This document shows positions 17,318 through 29,184 of a stretch of 64,000 bases of DNA, piece by piece (the first letter of the stretch is position 1; each line of letters starts with the position of its first letter). The notes below the pieces were generated by a model. That model did not search any database, had not been told where the DNA came from, and worked only from the letters and a program-made list of their open reading frames with translations. The translations under genes were made by a program, and so were the position numbers. The stretch is from Streptomyces fungicidicus (GTDB taxonomy: Bacteria; Actinomycetota; Actinomycetes; Streptomycetales; Streptomycetaceae). The stretch is from the NCBI RefSeq assembly GCF_003665435.1, contig NZ_CP023407.1, positions 2,666,001-2,730,000 of the forward strand, given 5' to 3'.

Positions 17318-18376
17318 TTGCCGGTCATGAACCACAACGCGCCGCTCTCCCCCCGCCCCCTGCACCAGCTCGCCGACGGCCCCCGCCGGGTCCTCACCCA
17401 CGCCCAGCTGCGCGCCCACGGCGTCTCCGCCGCGAAGGCCGGCGAGCAGTGCCGTCCCGGCGGGCCCTGGCAGCAGCTCCTCCCCGGCGTCGTCCTGCTC
17501 CACCCCGGCCCGCCGACCAGCGAGGAGCGGCTGCACGCGGTGCTGCTGTACGCGGCACGGGAGCGGGCCGGGGGCGTCCCCGTCCAGCCCGGCGCACGGG
17601 GTCCGCACCCCTCCGCCTTCGGCGAGGCGGTGATCACCGGGCCGGCCGCGCTGACCCTGCACGGCTTCTCCTCCACTCCGCCGCTGCCCTCCCTGGACGC
17701 CTTCGACGTGCTGGTGCCGCGGCTGCGCCGGCTGCGTTCCGCGGGCTGTGCCCGTATCGTCCGCACCGCCGTGCTGCCCGAGCCGGAGCAGGTCACGGGC
17801 CTGCCGGTGGCCCCCGTTCCGCGTGCGCTGGCCGACGCCGTGGCGCGCCTGGAGGACGCGGAGACCGTGCGCCGGCTGCTGACGGAGGCGGTGCGCGGCG
17901 GCTTCTGCGACCCGGCGGCGGTGGTGCGCGAGCTGACCGCGGCCAAGCTGCTGAACCGGCCGCACGTGGTGGACGCGGTGGACTCGCTGCTGGCCGAGAG
18001 CCGGACGCTGGCGGAGTCCCGGCTGTACCGGATGGTGCACGACCACGGTCTGCCGGACCCGTGCTGGAACGTCGAACTGCGGCTGCCGGGCGGACCCCGT
18101 CTCGGCAGCCTGGACGCGTACTGGCCGGAGCAGTCGGTGGCGGTGGAGCTGGACACCCGCGCGCCGCGTCCGGGCGGGCGGCCGGACGACGAGGCCGAGT
18201 GGGCCGAGCACACCCGCAAGCGCGAGCACCTGGAGCGCCTCGGCATCACCGTCGTCCATGTCACCCCGCGCAGGCTCCGGGACATGGCGGAGCAGCAGGC
18301 GGCGGTGGTCCGCACCGCCCTGATGGCCTCGGCCGACCGCGACCCGGCGGCGTACGTCGTGGTGGTGCCGCGGTGA
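17318..18376 (+). CDS. AbiEi-antitoxin-like protein with C-terminal nuclease-like domain
   Basis: A 352-aa protein (349 aa from the ATG at 17327). Residues ~15-75 resemble the winged-helix head of type IV AbiEi antitoxins (RRVLTHAQLRAHGVSAAKAGEQ), common in actinobacteria. The C-terminus resembles a DUF559/Vsr-like PD-(D/E)xK fold: LGSLDAYWPEQSVAVELD, then HTRKREHLERLGITVVHVTPRRLR. No AbiEii toxin gene is adjacent, so calling it an antitoxin would overreach. The TTG at 17318 has the better spacing to GGAGG (7 bases); the ATG lies 16 bases away. Confidence 0.72.
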   Translation: MPVMNHNAPLSPRPLHQLADGPRRVLTHAQLRAHGVSAAKAGEQCRPGGPWQQLLPGVVLLHPGPPTSEERLHAVLLYAARERAGGVPVQPGARGPHPSAFGEAVITGPAALTLHGFSSTPPLPSLDAFDVLVPRLRRLRSAGCARIVRTAVLPEPEQVTGLPVAPVPRALADAVARLEDAETVRRLLTEAVRGGFCDPAAVVRELTAAKLLNRPHVVDAVDSLLAESRTLAESRLYRMVHDHGLPDPCWNVELRLPGGPRLGSLDAYWPEQSVAVELDTRAPRPGGRPDDEAEWAEHTRKREHLERLGITVVHVTPRRLRDMAEQQAAVVRTALMASADRDPAAYVVVVPR

Positions 18377-18401
18377 CAGCGGGCCGCGGCACGGGCCGTG
18401 C

Positions 18402-20165
18402 TCAGCGCTTCCGCAGCACCAGCTCCGTGTTGCGGTCCCCCGGGTCACCGGCCAGGTCCGTGCGGGCGCCGGGGGCGTTGAGGGAGAGCTCGCGGTAGAG
18501 GGCGGCCAGGCCCGTCTGGGAGAGGTCGGTGAAGTCGGTGCGGTGCGGGGCCGCGGACTCGACGAGGGTGGTGAAGAGCGACAGGGTGCCGTCCTTGTTG
18601 TCCACCAGCTCCACGATCCTCGCCAGCTGGGGGAAGTCGACGTGGGAGGCGGTGGAGATCTCCCAGAAGGAGCCGCCGGACCCGGTGTGCGGGGTGATCG
18701 CGTTGCGGTGGACATGCCCGTTGACCCACGCGACCACGTTCCGGTGCCTGCCGAGCAGCGCGACGAGCTCCTCGCCGGGGTGGCGCCGCTCGTCGGGACG
18801 GGCCGGGTCGGGGTGGGTGTTGCTCATCGACGTGCTCGTGTGGTGGCTGAAGACGACGGCGACGGAGTCCTCGTTCTCCCGGAGCGTCCGCTCCAGCCAG
18901 CGGAGTTGGGCGGTGCCGAGGGAGCCGTTGTAGTGGCCGCCGGGGTCGGTGGTGTCGAGGCTGACGCCGAGGACGTCGTCGGTGATCCGGAAGGCGTAGT
19001 ACTGGGTGCCCGCGTCGAGGTTCTCCGCGGAGTAGCCGTGGCCGACCGGGCCGAAACCCTGGTGGGCGGGGTCCAGATGGGCCCGCAGGTACTCGGCCGG
19101 GGTGAAGGGGGCGCGCCTCTCGTCGGGGGTGACGGAGCGCGCCGCGCGGGCGTGGGCGGCCAGGAAGTCGCCGTACCGCACGCCGCCGGGGTCGGTGGCC
19201 TTCTTGATGGACTGCTGGAGCCGGTGCGCCTCGGCCGCCGGCACGTCCATCAGCTTGCGGCCGCCGACAGCGAGTTCGGTGAGGCGGGAGTCGCCGTGGG
19301 AGGCGTAGCAGCCCAGCGGCATGGTGTCGTGGTTGCCGACGGTGGAGTACCAGGGCAGGTTGAGGCCGGGGCTGTTCACCTCGCGGACGGCCGCCGCGAG
19401 GAAGCCGTCGAGGTGGGGGAAGCCGAGCTGCTTGTCGGTGTCGCGGAGCGCGGTGTCGGGGTGCCAGTAGTGGCGCAGCCCGCTGTTCTGGACGCCCTCG
19501 TAGTGGCGCGGGTCGCCCGTGTTGGGGGTGACCCGGCCGCCGCTGAGCACCGTCAGGAACCACTCCAGTTCGGAGCGGGCGTTGTTGTCGGTGTTGTCGC
19601 CGGTGGTCATCGCGAAGTGCAGCGGGGATCCGGTGACGGGGGCGCCCCGCAGCGCGTTGACCCGCTCCACCAGGGAGACGGCGCCCTGGACGGTCAGGGC
19701 CTCCTGGGGCCGCCAGGCGTGTACGTCGGCCGAGCGCAGGTACTCCAGGCGCAGCGGGTGCTGGGTGTCGATGAGGTGCAGGTCGGTGAGTTGCACGAAC
19801 GCGGCGAGCGTGGTCCGGCGGGCGGTCCGGCCGGAGCGCGCTCCGGCCAGTTCGTCGCGCACCACCCGGCCCCAGCCCGGCCCTTCGGTCAGGCGCCGGT
19901 ACCCCGGTCCGCGGCGCGGGACCGCCGCGGCGGCGAGGGTGGTGCCGCGGGTGTACGGGGCGAGCGGGGCGGCCGGTGCCCGGCGGCTGGAGGCGGGCAC
20001 GGCCTCCTCGGCGCCGGGAGCGGGGCCCTCCGCGGCCGCCGCCCGGCCGTCGCCGGGCCACAGCGCGTACCCGGCGCCGGCGGAGAGGGCCACCGCTCCG
20101 GTGGCGGCGAGCAGGGATCGACGGTGGGGTCCAGTGGAGCCGGCGACTGAGCGTGTGCGCGACAT
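18402..20165 (-). CDS. Tat-exported metallophosphoesterase (TIGR03767 type)
   Basis: A 587-aa calcineurin-like phosphoesterase. The N-terminus has a twin-arginine signal (PHRRSLLAATGAVALSAGAG), so it is probably exported folded. Dimetal-site motifs follow: QLTDLHLID near 124-132, TTGDNTDNNAR near 188, TVGNHD near 276, FSHHTS near 448, and GHVHRNA near 495. Length and spacing fit the actinobacterial TIGR03767 group, whose substrate is not known to me. Phosphate release outside the cell is plausible. ATG start at 20165. No operon partner: the next gene on this strand is a Nudix gene 250 bases upstream with a terminator between. Confidence 0.87.
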   Translation of the reverse strand: MSRTRSVAGSTGPHRRSLLAATGAVALSAGAGYALWPGDGRAAAAEGPAPGAEEAVPASSRRAPAAPLAPYTRGTTLAAAAVPRRGPGYRRLTEGPGWGRVVRDELAGARSGRTARRTTLAAFVQLTDLHLIDTQHPLRLEYLRSADVHAWRPQEALTVQGAVSLVERVNALRGAPVTGSPLHFAMTTGDNTDNNARSELEWFLTVLSGGRVTPNTGDPRHYEGVQNSGLRHYWHPDTALRDTDKQLGFPHLDGFLAAAVREVNSPGLNLPWYSTVGNHDTMPLGCYASHGDSRLTELAVGGRKLMDVPAAEAHRLQQSIKKATDPGGVRYGDFLAAHARAARSVTPDERRAPFTPAEYLRAHLDPAHQGFGPVGHGYSAENLDAGTQYYAFRITDDVLGVSLDTTDPGGHYNGSLGTAQLRWLERTLRENEDSVAVVFSHHTSTSMSNTHPDPARPDERRHPGEELVALLGRHRNVVAWVNGHVHRNAITPHTGSGGSFWEISTASHVDFPQLARIVELVDNKDGTLSLFTTLVESAAPHRTDFTDLSQTGLAALYRELSLNAPGARTDLAGDPGDRNTELVLRKR

Positions 20166-20350
20166 GGCGCTTGTCTCCCCGGGTGCGAACGCGTCGGCAG
20201 TGGTCGCGGGGCGCCCGCCGGGCGAACGTCCCGCTCGTACTGGATGCTTGGCACCGGGAATGACCTGCGCGTGAACGAGACGGCAACGCGCGACGCCGAT
20301 CGCCGTACGTGGATCTAGGGCCGCTCCGGGGCCCCCGCGGGCGTCGCCGG

Positions 20351-20376
20351 CCGCTCCCGCGCCGGCCGGGGAGCGG
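20351..20376 (-). terminator. Hairpin after the Nudix gene
   Basis: CCGCTCCC (20351-20358) pairs with GGGAGCGG (20369-20376), about 40 bases past the Nudix stop on the minus strand. Confidence 0.55.
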
Positions 20377-20413
20377 TCACTTTGCGTTCATCTCGGCGGG
20401 GGCGGCCGCCCTT

Positions 20414-20866
20414 CTAGGGGGTGTCCACCCGGCCGGCCGCGGGGCGTTCGCGCCACAGCCGCAGGCCGATGTCGACCATGCGGATGCGGACCAGGTCCGG
20501 AACGGCCTCCAGCGGCTGCCAGGCGGCCAGTTCGGTGGAGCCGCCGATCTCGTTGCGCAGGGCGCCGCCGGTGATCCGGCCCTCGTAGACCAGCCGTACG
20601 CCGTGGTGGTCCACGGCGCGGCCGAAGCGGGCGGGGAAGGTGCGCCGGGTGGAGTCGACGCCGAGGAGTCCGGTGACCTCGATGTGGTAACCGGTCTCCT
20701 CCTCGACCTCCCGCCGCACGGTGTCGTAGGGGTCCTCACCGTGTTCCATGCCGCCGCCCGGCAGCACCCACTCGGGGACGCCGCCGGGGCCCGGTGACCG
20801 GGCCAGCAGGAACTGTCCGTCGCGCACCACCACGGCGTAGGCCGCCACCCGCAGATTCCGTCGCAT
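20414..20866 (-). CDS. Nudix hydrolase
   Basis: Hydrolyses a nucleoside diphosphate linked to another group. The 150-aa protein has a complete Nudix box, GGGMEHGEDPYDTVRREVEE followed by ETGY, at residues 37-60, and the usual preceding strand AAYAVVVRDGQFLLARS. There is no second domain to reveal the substrate. The ATG at 20866 is the first start in frame next to the fold. It is divergent from the subtilase gene, with 251 bases between. Confidence 0.9.
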   Translation of the reverse strand: MRRNLRVAAYAVVVRDGQFLLARSPGPGGVPEWVLPGGGMEHGEDPYDTVRREVEEETGYHIEVTGLLGVDSTRRTFPARFGRAVDHHGVRLVYEGRITGGALRNEIGGSTELAAWQPLEAVPDLVRIRMVDIGLRLWRERPAAGRVDTP

Positions 20867-21031
20867 CCGGGGACGTTAACGCGCTGTCCGGTACCGGGCG
20901 CCCCCTCGGGGCGACTTGTCGCGTTCGGGGGCTCATCCCCCCATACGGGTACCGGGGGTTTTCCCCATACATCCATTTCGATTCGGCCAACACTCGCCAA
21001 ACATCGGCCCCTTACGAAAGGCTCAATGCTC

Positions 21032-21052
21032 GTCCGGGATCACATTCCGGAC
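21032..21052. promoter_or_regulatory. 21-bp imperfect palindrome upstream of the subtilase gene
   Basis: GTCCGGGAT-CAC-ATTCCGGAC has arms of nine bases with one mismatch pair. It lies 65 bases before the subtilase start and could be a repressor or activator site. The promoter itself was not identified. Confidence 0.4.
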
Positions 21053-21117
21053 TGTCGCGGCCAGGGTCGATCGGCTCGGGTCGCTCCACGATCGTTCCTT
21101 TACTTCAAGGGATGCCG

Positions 21118-24100
21118 ATGACCCACTCCCCCAAGAGCGACGCGATACCGGGCGCAAGACGCGCGGCCCGTATCGCCGTGGCCGCCGGTCTCGTCGCCGC
21201 GCTCTCCGCGGCCGGGCCGATCCCCCTGGCCATGGCGGCCGACACGCCGCCCGCCGTGCCCGCCGACGCGGACGTCAAGTCCGCGCACGCCAAGCTCGGC
21301 GCCGACGACGCGGACCTGCTCGCCGAGGCCAAGGCCGACGGCGCCAAGAACGTCACGATGATGATCGCCACCGCTCCGGGGCAGACCGAGCAGGTCGCCA
21401 CCCAACTGGACGCGGTCAAGGGCGGTTCGGTCGGCCGGACCCACGACAAGCTCGGCTACGTCCGCGCCACCGTCCCCACCGGCAAGGCGGACGCGGCGAT
21501 CGCCGCCGCCACCAAGCTCTCCTCCGTGCACGGCGTCGACCTGCGCGAGGAGATCCCGCTGGACGACCCGACGCCCGGCGCGGACACCACGAAGAAGGCC
21601 GGGAGCAAGGGCGACGCCAGCTACCCCGCGCCGGGGAAGCGGACGCCCGCGAAGAACCCGTACAACCCGTCCTTCGAGACCGGCGCCGTCGAGTTCGTCG
21701 AGGACAACCCGAAGGCGGACGGCCGCGGCGTCACCATCGGCATCCTCGACTCCGGTGTGGACCTCGGCCACCCGGCGCTGCAGAAGACCACCACCGGCGA
21801 GCGCAAAATCGTCGACTGGGTGACGGCGACCGACCCGATCCTGGACAGCGACCGGACCTGGCGTCCGATGGTCTCCTCGGTCTCCGGCCCGACCTTCGGC
21901 TACAACGGCAGGACCTGGACCGCCCCGGCGGGTTCGTACCAGGTCAGCACCTTCCTGGAGTCGTACACCGTCGGGGGCGACGCGGCCGGTGACGCCAACC
22001 GCGACGGCGACACCACCGACTCCTGGGGCATGCTCTACGACGCCGCCGCCGGCACGGTCCGCGTCGACCTGAACAACAACCAGGACTTCACCGACGACAC
22101 CCCCATGAAGCCGTACAAGGACGGTTTCCAGGTCGGGTACTTCGGCACCGACGACCCGAAGACCGATGTCGTCGAGCGCCAGCCGTTCGTCGTGGAGATC
22201 CGCAAGGACGTCCCGATGGACCCCTACGGCGGCGACTGGGTCGGCAAGACGGCCGACTTCGTCAACGTCGGCGTCATCGAGTCCGAGCACGGCACGCACG
22301 TCGCCGGCATCACCGCCGCCAACGGCCTGTTCGGCGGGAAGATGTCCGGCGCCGCCCCCGGTGCGAAGATCGTCTCGTCGCGCGCCTGCACCTGGTCCGG
22401 CGGCTGCACCAACGTGGCGCTCACCGAGGGCATGATCGACCTCGTCACCGAGCGCGGCGTCGACATCGTCAACATGTCCATCGGCGGCCTGCCGGCGCTG
22501 AACGACGGCAACAACGCCCGCGCCGAGCTGTACACCCGCCTGATCGACACCTACGGCGTCCAGCTGGTGATCTCCGCGGGCAACTCCGGCCCCGGCGCCA
22601 ACACCATCGGCGACCCCGCCCTGGCCGACAAGGTCATCTCGGTCGGCGCGTCCGTCTCCCGCGACACCTGGGCCGCCAACTACGGCTCCGTGGTGGAGAA
22701 GAAGTACGCCATGATGCCGTTCTCCTCGCGCGGTCCGCGTGAGGACGGCGGCTTCACGCCGACGCTGACCGCGCCCGGCGCGGCGATCAACACCATCCAG
22801 ACCTGGATGCCGGGCGCCCCGGTCGCCGAGGCCGGCTACGACCTCCCGGCCGGCTACGGCATGCTCCAGGGCACCTCGATGGCGTCCCCGCAGGCCGCCG
22901 GCGCCTCCGCGCTGCTGCTGTCCGCGGCGAAGCAGAAGCGGATCGACCTCACCCCGGCGAAGCTGCGCACCGCCCTCACCTCCACCGCCGGCCACATCAG
23001 CGGTGTGCAGGCCTACGAGGAGGGCTCCGGCCTCATCGACGTCGTGGAGGCCTGGGACGCCATCCGCGACGGCGCCACCGCGCACCAGTACACGGTGAAG
23101 GCGCCGGTCGACACCGCGATCGACCAGTTCCTCAAGACCCCGGGCCAGGGCACCGGACTGTACGACCGTGAGGGCGGCCTCAAGGCCGGGCAGAAGAAGA
23201 CGTACGACATCACGATCACCCGTACGTCCGGTCCCGACCGCGCGCTCCGGCACAAGCTGGACCTGGAGAACAACGCGGGCCGCACCTTCCGCGTCGTCGG
23301 CGACGACGACGTCGTGCTGCCGCTGAACAAGCCGGTGACCGTCAAGGTCCAGGCCGCGCCCGGCTCGGCCGGCATCAAGAGCGCGATCCTCGAGGTCGAC
23401 GACCCGCGCACCGAGGGCGTCGACCAGCAGATCCTGACCACCGTGGTCGTCTCGGCGCCGCTGAAGTACACCTACTCCGCCTCCGGCACCGCCCAGCGCA
23501 ACAGCACCACCTCCTACTTCGTCACCGTGCCCGAGGGCGCGAAGACGCTGGAGATCGCGATGAGCGGGCTGAAGGCCACGAGCCAGACCCGGTTCATCGC
23601 CATCCACCCGTACGGCGTCCCGGCCGACCCGACGTCGACGGTCAACTGCTACCCGAACTACAACAACCCGGCCAACACCTGCCGCCCCGACGTGCGCTCC
23701 TACGCGGACCCGCAGCCGGGCGTCTGGGAGATCGAGGTCGAGTCGCGCCGTACGTCGCCGCTGCTCGACAACCCGTACAAGCTGGACGTCGCCGTGCTCG
23801 CCGCGAACTTCGACCCGGAGACCGTGACGGTGCCCGAGGCGAAGATCGGCACGCCGGCCACCGCCACCTGGAAGGTGACGAACGAGCTCGCCGGCCTGGA
23901 GGGCAAGCTGGTGGGCGGCCCGCTCGGCTCGTCCAGGACCGAGCGTCCGGCCATCCGGACGGGTGAGACGCACGAGACGACGGTCGAGGTGCCCGCGGGC
24001 GCCGCGTCGCTCGACGTGGCCATCGGCAACGTCTCCGACACCGCCGCCGACCTGGACCTGGCGGTCTACGACGAGAAGGGCACCCGGGTCGCCCAGTCCG

Positions 24101-24429
24101 CGGACGGCGACTCGGAGGAGTCGGTCTCCGTCGCCTCCCCGGCGGCGGGCACCTACACCATCGAGGTCGTGGGCTACTCCGTCCCGGCCGGTTCGACGGA
24201 CTACGACTACCGGGACGTGTTCTTCTCCGCCACGCTCGGTTCCGTCACCGTCGACGGCTCCGCCCCGGTGAAGCTGGGCACGGGCGACTCGGCCACCGTC
24301 TCCGGCGACGTCACCGTCGCGGCGGCGGCTCCCGAGGGACGCGCCTTCTTCGGGCGCGTGCAGCTGGTGAACACGCGCGGCACGGTCGCGGGCCTCGGCA
24401 ACGTGGCGATCGAGAAGGTCGTCCCGTAA
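21118..24429 (+). CDS. Large secreted subtilisin-family (S8) serine protease
   Basis: An exported 1103-aa protease. The signal peptide is basic then hydrophobic (RIAVAAGLVAALSAAGPIPLAMA), with likely cleavage near residue 41. A propeptide-like region runs to about 190. The catalytic triad is visible: D211 (GILDSGVDLGHP), H391 (ESEHGTHVAGI) and S587 (GTSMASP). The 180-residue gap between Asp and His is an insertion containing an Asp-rich stretch (GDANRDGDTTDS) that could bind calcium. The C-terminal ~450 residues are beta-rich and include a PPC-like domain near 955-1040. The ATG at 21118 is best spaced from AAGGG; an ATG six bases earlier is possible. Confidence 0.92.
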   Translation: MTHSPKSDAIPGARRAARIAVAAGLVAALSAAGPIPLAMAADTPPAVPADADVKSAHAKLGADDADLLAEAKADGAKNVTMMIATAPGQTEQVATQLDAVKGGSVGRTHDKLGYVRATVPTGKADAAIAAATKLSSVHGVDLREEIPLDDPTPGADTTKKAGSKGDASYPAPGKRTPAKNPYNPSFETGAVEFVEDNPKADGRGVTIGILDSGVDLGHPALQKTTTGERKIVDWVTATDPILDSDRTWRPMVSSVSGPTFGYNGRTWTAPAGSYQVSTFLESYTVGGDAAGDANRDGDTTDSWGMLYDAAAGTVRVDLNNNQDFTDDTPMKPYKDGFQVGYFGTDDPKTDVVERQPFVVEIRKDVPMDPYGGDWVGKTADFVNVGVIESEHGTHVAGITAANGLFGGKMSGAAPGAKIVSSRACTWSGGCTNVALTEGMIDLVTERGVDIVNMSIGGLPALNDGNNARAELYTRLIDTYGVQLVISAGNSGPGANTIGDPALADKVISVGASVSRDTWAANYGSVVEKKYAMMPFSSRGPREDGGFTPTLTAPGAAINTIQTWMPGAPVAEAGYDLPAGYGMLQGTSMASPQAAGASALLLSAAKQKRIDLTPAKLRTALTSTAGHISGVQAYEEGSGLIDVVEAWDAIRDGATAHQYTVKAPVDTAIDQFLKTPGQGTGLYDREGGLKAGQKKTYDITITRTSGPDRALRHKLDLENNAGRTFRVVGDDDVVLPLNKPVTVKVQAAPGSAGIKSAILEVDDPRTEGVDQQILTTVVVSAPLKYTYSASGTAQRNSTTSYFVTVPEGAKTLEIAMSGLKATSQTRFIAIHPYGVPADPTSTVNCYPNYNNPANTCRPDVRSYADPQPGVWEIEVESRRTSPLLDNPYKLDVAVLAANFDPETVTVPEAKIGTPATATWKVTNELAGLEGKLVGGPLGSSRTERPAIRTGETHETTVEVPAGAASLDVAIGNVSDTAADLDLAVYDEKGTRVAQSADGDSEESVSVASPAAGTYTIEVVGYSVPAGSTDYDYRDVFFSATLGSVTVDGSAPVKLGTGDSATVSGDVTVAAAAPEGRAFFGRVQLVNTRGTVAGLGNVAIEKVVP

Positions 24430-24449
24430 CGGGTTCACCGACGAGTGAG

Positions 24450-24480
24450 GGGGCGGGCGTCCGTGACGGGCGCCCGCCCC
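24450..24480. terminator. Bidirectional terminator between subtilase and anti-sigma-like genes
   Basis: GGGGCGGGCG (24450-24459) pairs with CGCCCGCCCC (24471-24480), followed by TTCG. The flanking genes converge. Confidence 0.75.
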
Positions 24481-24490
24481 TTCGTCGTGC

Positions 24491-27491
<3,001 letters not shown>

Positions 27492-27508
27492 CCGCCCCCG
27501 ACGCCGTA

Positions 27509-27550
27509 CGGAAGGCGGGCGTGCTCCTCACGGGGCGCGCCCGCCTTCCG
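27509..27550. terminator. Terminator after asd
   Basis: CGGAAGGCGGGCG (27509-27521) pairs exactly with CGCCCGCCTTCCG (27538-27550), 17 bases past the asd stop. It may also stop the convergent gene ending at 27622. Confidence 0.8.
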
Positions 27551-27621
27551 CGTGCCGGCTCAGGGAGGGGACTGTCGGTGCACGACGCGGAACAGGCCTG
27601 GCGCCAGGCTGTTTGCCTGGG

Positions 27622-28359
27622 TCATGCCCTCAGCCCGTCCGTCACGGGCAGGCACTCGGTGAGCAGGTCGACGACGTCGCGCCAGGCTCGCTGCGCGTGC
27701 TGTGGGTGGTAGCCGACGCCGGGGACTGTGGGGTGGTCGACCGGCGGGTGGTGGAAGGCGTGTAAGGCGCCGCCGTAGACCGTGAGGCGCCAGTCGACGC
27801 CCGCGGCCTGCATCTCGGCGGTGAACGCGTTCCGTTGCGCGGGCGGCATGATCGGGTCTTCCGATCCGACCCCGGCCCACACCGGGCAGCGAATGCGCGC
27901 CGCCTCGCCCGGTCGGCCCGTGGTAGTCGCGTTGACTGTCCCGATCGCGCGCAGGTTGACGCCGTCGCGCCCGAGTTCCAGCGCGATGGCACCCCCGGTG
28001 CCGTAGCCGATGGCGGCGATCCGGTCGGGGTCGGTCCGCGGTTCGGTGCGCAACACGTCGAGCGCCGCATGGCCGATGCCCCGCATCCGGTCGGGATCAG
28101 CGAGCAGTGGCAGGCAACGGGCCAGCATTTCCTCGGGGTCGCCCAAGTAGCGCCCGCCGTGAAGGTCGATGGCCAGCGCTACGTATCCCAGTTCGGCGAG
28201 ATCATCGGCCCGGCGGCGTTCGACGTCGCTGAGCCCCATGCCCTCCGGTCCGAGCAACACCGCGGGCCGGCGGTCGGTACCGGCCGGGAGCGCGAGGTGC
28301 CCGATCATCGTCAAACCGTCCGCCGGGTACTCGACCGTACGCGTCGTAATCGCCGTCAT
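27622..28359 (-). CDS. Dienelactone-hydrolase-family protein lacking the nucleophile
   Basis: A 245-aa alpha/beta-hydrolase fold of the DLH family. Family motifs are present: PAVLLGPEGMGLSD, YVALAIDLHGG, the nucleophile elbow region IAAIGYGTGGAIALE, the acid loop GVGSEDPIMPP, and LHAFHHP with the catalytic His. The elbow reads G-Y-G120-T-G-G where Cys (or Ser) is expected. The codon GGC at 28000-28002 is one base from TGC. Acid and His residues remain. It may be inactive, bind ligand only, or reflect a sequencing error. Its less extreme codon use than its neighbours hints at a different origin. A palindrome lies 39-63 bases upstream. Confidence 0.8.
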   Translation of the reverse strand: MTAITTRTVEYPADGLTMIGHLALPAGTDRRPAVLLGPEGMGLSDVERRRADDLAELGYVALAIDLHGGRYLGDPEEMLARCLPLLADPDRMRGIGHAALDVLRTEPRTDPDRIAAIGYGTGGAIALELGRDGVNLRAIGTVNATTTGRPGEAARIRCPVWAGVGSEDPIMPPAQRNAFTAEMQAAGVDWRLTVYGGALHAFHHPPVDHPTVPGVGYHPQHAQRAWRDVVDLLTECLPVTDGLRA

Positions 28360-28397
28360 GAGACAGGACCGTAGTGATCGCCGAGCCCGGCCCGGCC

Positions 28398-28422
28398 GCT
28401 GTTCTGCCGCTGGCAGAACAGC
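28398..28422. promoter_or_regulatory. Perfect 11-bp inverted repeat, operator or terminator
   Basis: GCTGTTCTGCC (28398-28408) and GGCAGAACAGC (28412-28422) are separated by three bases. It lies 39 bases upstream of the DLH-like start and about 90 bases after the DUF1203 gene. With no U-run and a tight 3-base loop, an operator for a dimeric repressor fits better than a terminator. Confidence 0.5.
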
Positions 28423-28510
28423 GCGCGTGCCCGCCCGGCACGGCCTCGCCGCCCGTTTCGTGGACGACTGGGGGGGAGCTCCCGCGCGGCCGGTCGAAGA
28501 TCCGCGTCAC

Positions 28511-29011
28511 TCACGGCTGAGACGTGTCGTCCGGGCCGGCCCGGCGCACCTCGTAGAGGAAGCAGCCGTACTCCACGGCCCGTACGTGCACCAGTGCCGT
28601 CGCGGGGTCGGCGAAGGCCTCGGTGAGGGCGGGCGCGAAGTCCTCCGGCGCCCCGACAAGGCGGCCGCCCAGGATGCGGCCGTCGGCGGAGTAGCGGCGC
28701 AGGACGCGGTGGGCGTGGGTGAAGGGCAGGTCCGTGCCCTGCGGGCCCGCGCACTCCCCGGCGTGCAGGAAGACGGGGCCCTGCTCGTCGTACGCGCCGG
28801 GGTCCGTACCCGTCCCGGCCGCCCAGCGGCGCAGCGGCGCGTAGGAGACGAGGGCGACGCGCTCGCCGGGCCGGCTGCGGCGCAGGCAGCAGCGGAGCGG
28901 GGCGCCGCCCTCGTCGTCGGTGTGCGGGACGGCCGGGCGGCCGGCGTCGTCGGTGACCAGGAGTTCCCTGACCACCGAGGGGGGTACGGGACGTGCGGTG
29001 CGGGTCGTCAT
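28511..29011 (-). CDS. DUF1203-family protein
   Basis: A 166-aa cytoplasmic protein matching my memory of the DUF1203 family: a central VPHTDDEGGAPLRCCLR stretch, GERVALVSYAPLRRW near residue 49-63, FLHAGECAG near 81-89, and HVRAVEYGCFLYEVRRAGP at the end. Conserved Cys and His residues suggest ligand or metal binding, but the function is not established. The ATG at 29011 fits the domain start. It is divergent from the second pepN, 173 bases away; GGGGTATCCCC at 29094-29104 between them is a possible regulatory element. Confidence 0.8.
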   Translation of the reverse strand: MTTRTARPVPPSVVRELLVTDDAGRPAVPHTDDEGGAPLRCCLRRSRPGERVALVSYAPLRRWAAGTGTDPGAYDEQGPVFLHAGECAGPQGTDLPFTHAHRVLRRYSADGRILGGRLVGAPEDFAPALTEAFADPATALVHVRAVEYGCFLYEVRRAGPDDTSQP

Positions 29012-29184
29012 GTCCCCCAGGCTGCCTCCCGGCGCGCCGCCCCACCGGCGGAATCCGGACGTCGAGCCGGCCCCTCTCCCGGCGGCGGACACAGGGGTAT
29101 CCCCATGGTCCGGCTCCGTCGACGCCGGATCGGGTCGTCGCGTGGAAGGATGACGCAACCCACACATAACGAGGAGATGACCGC

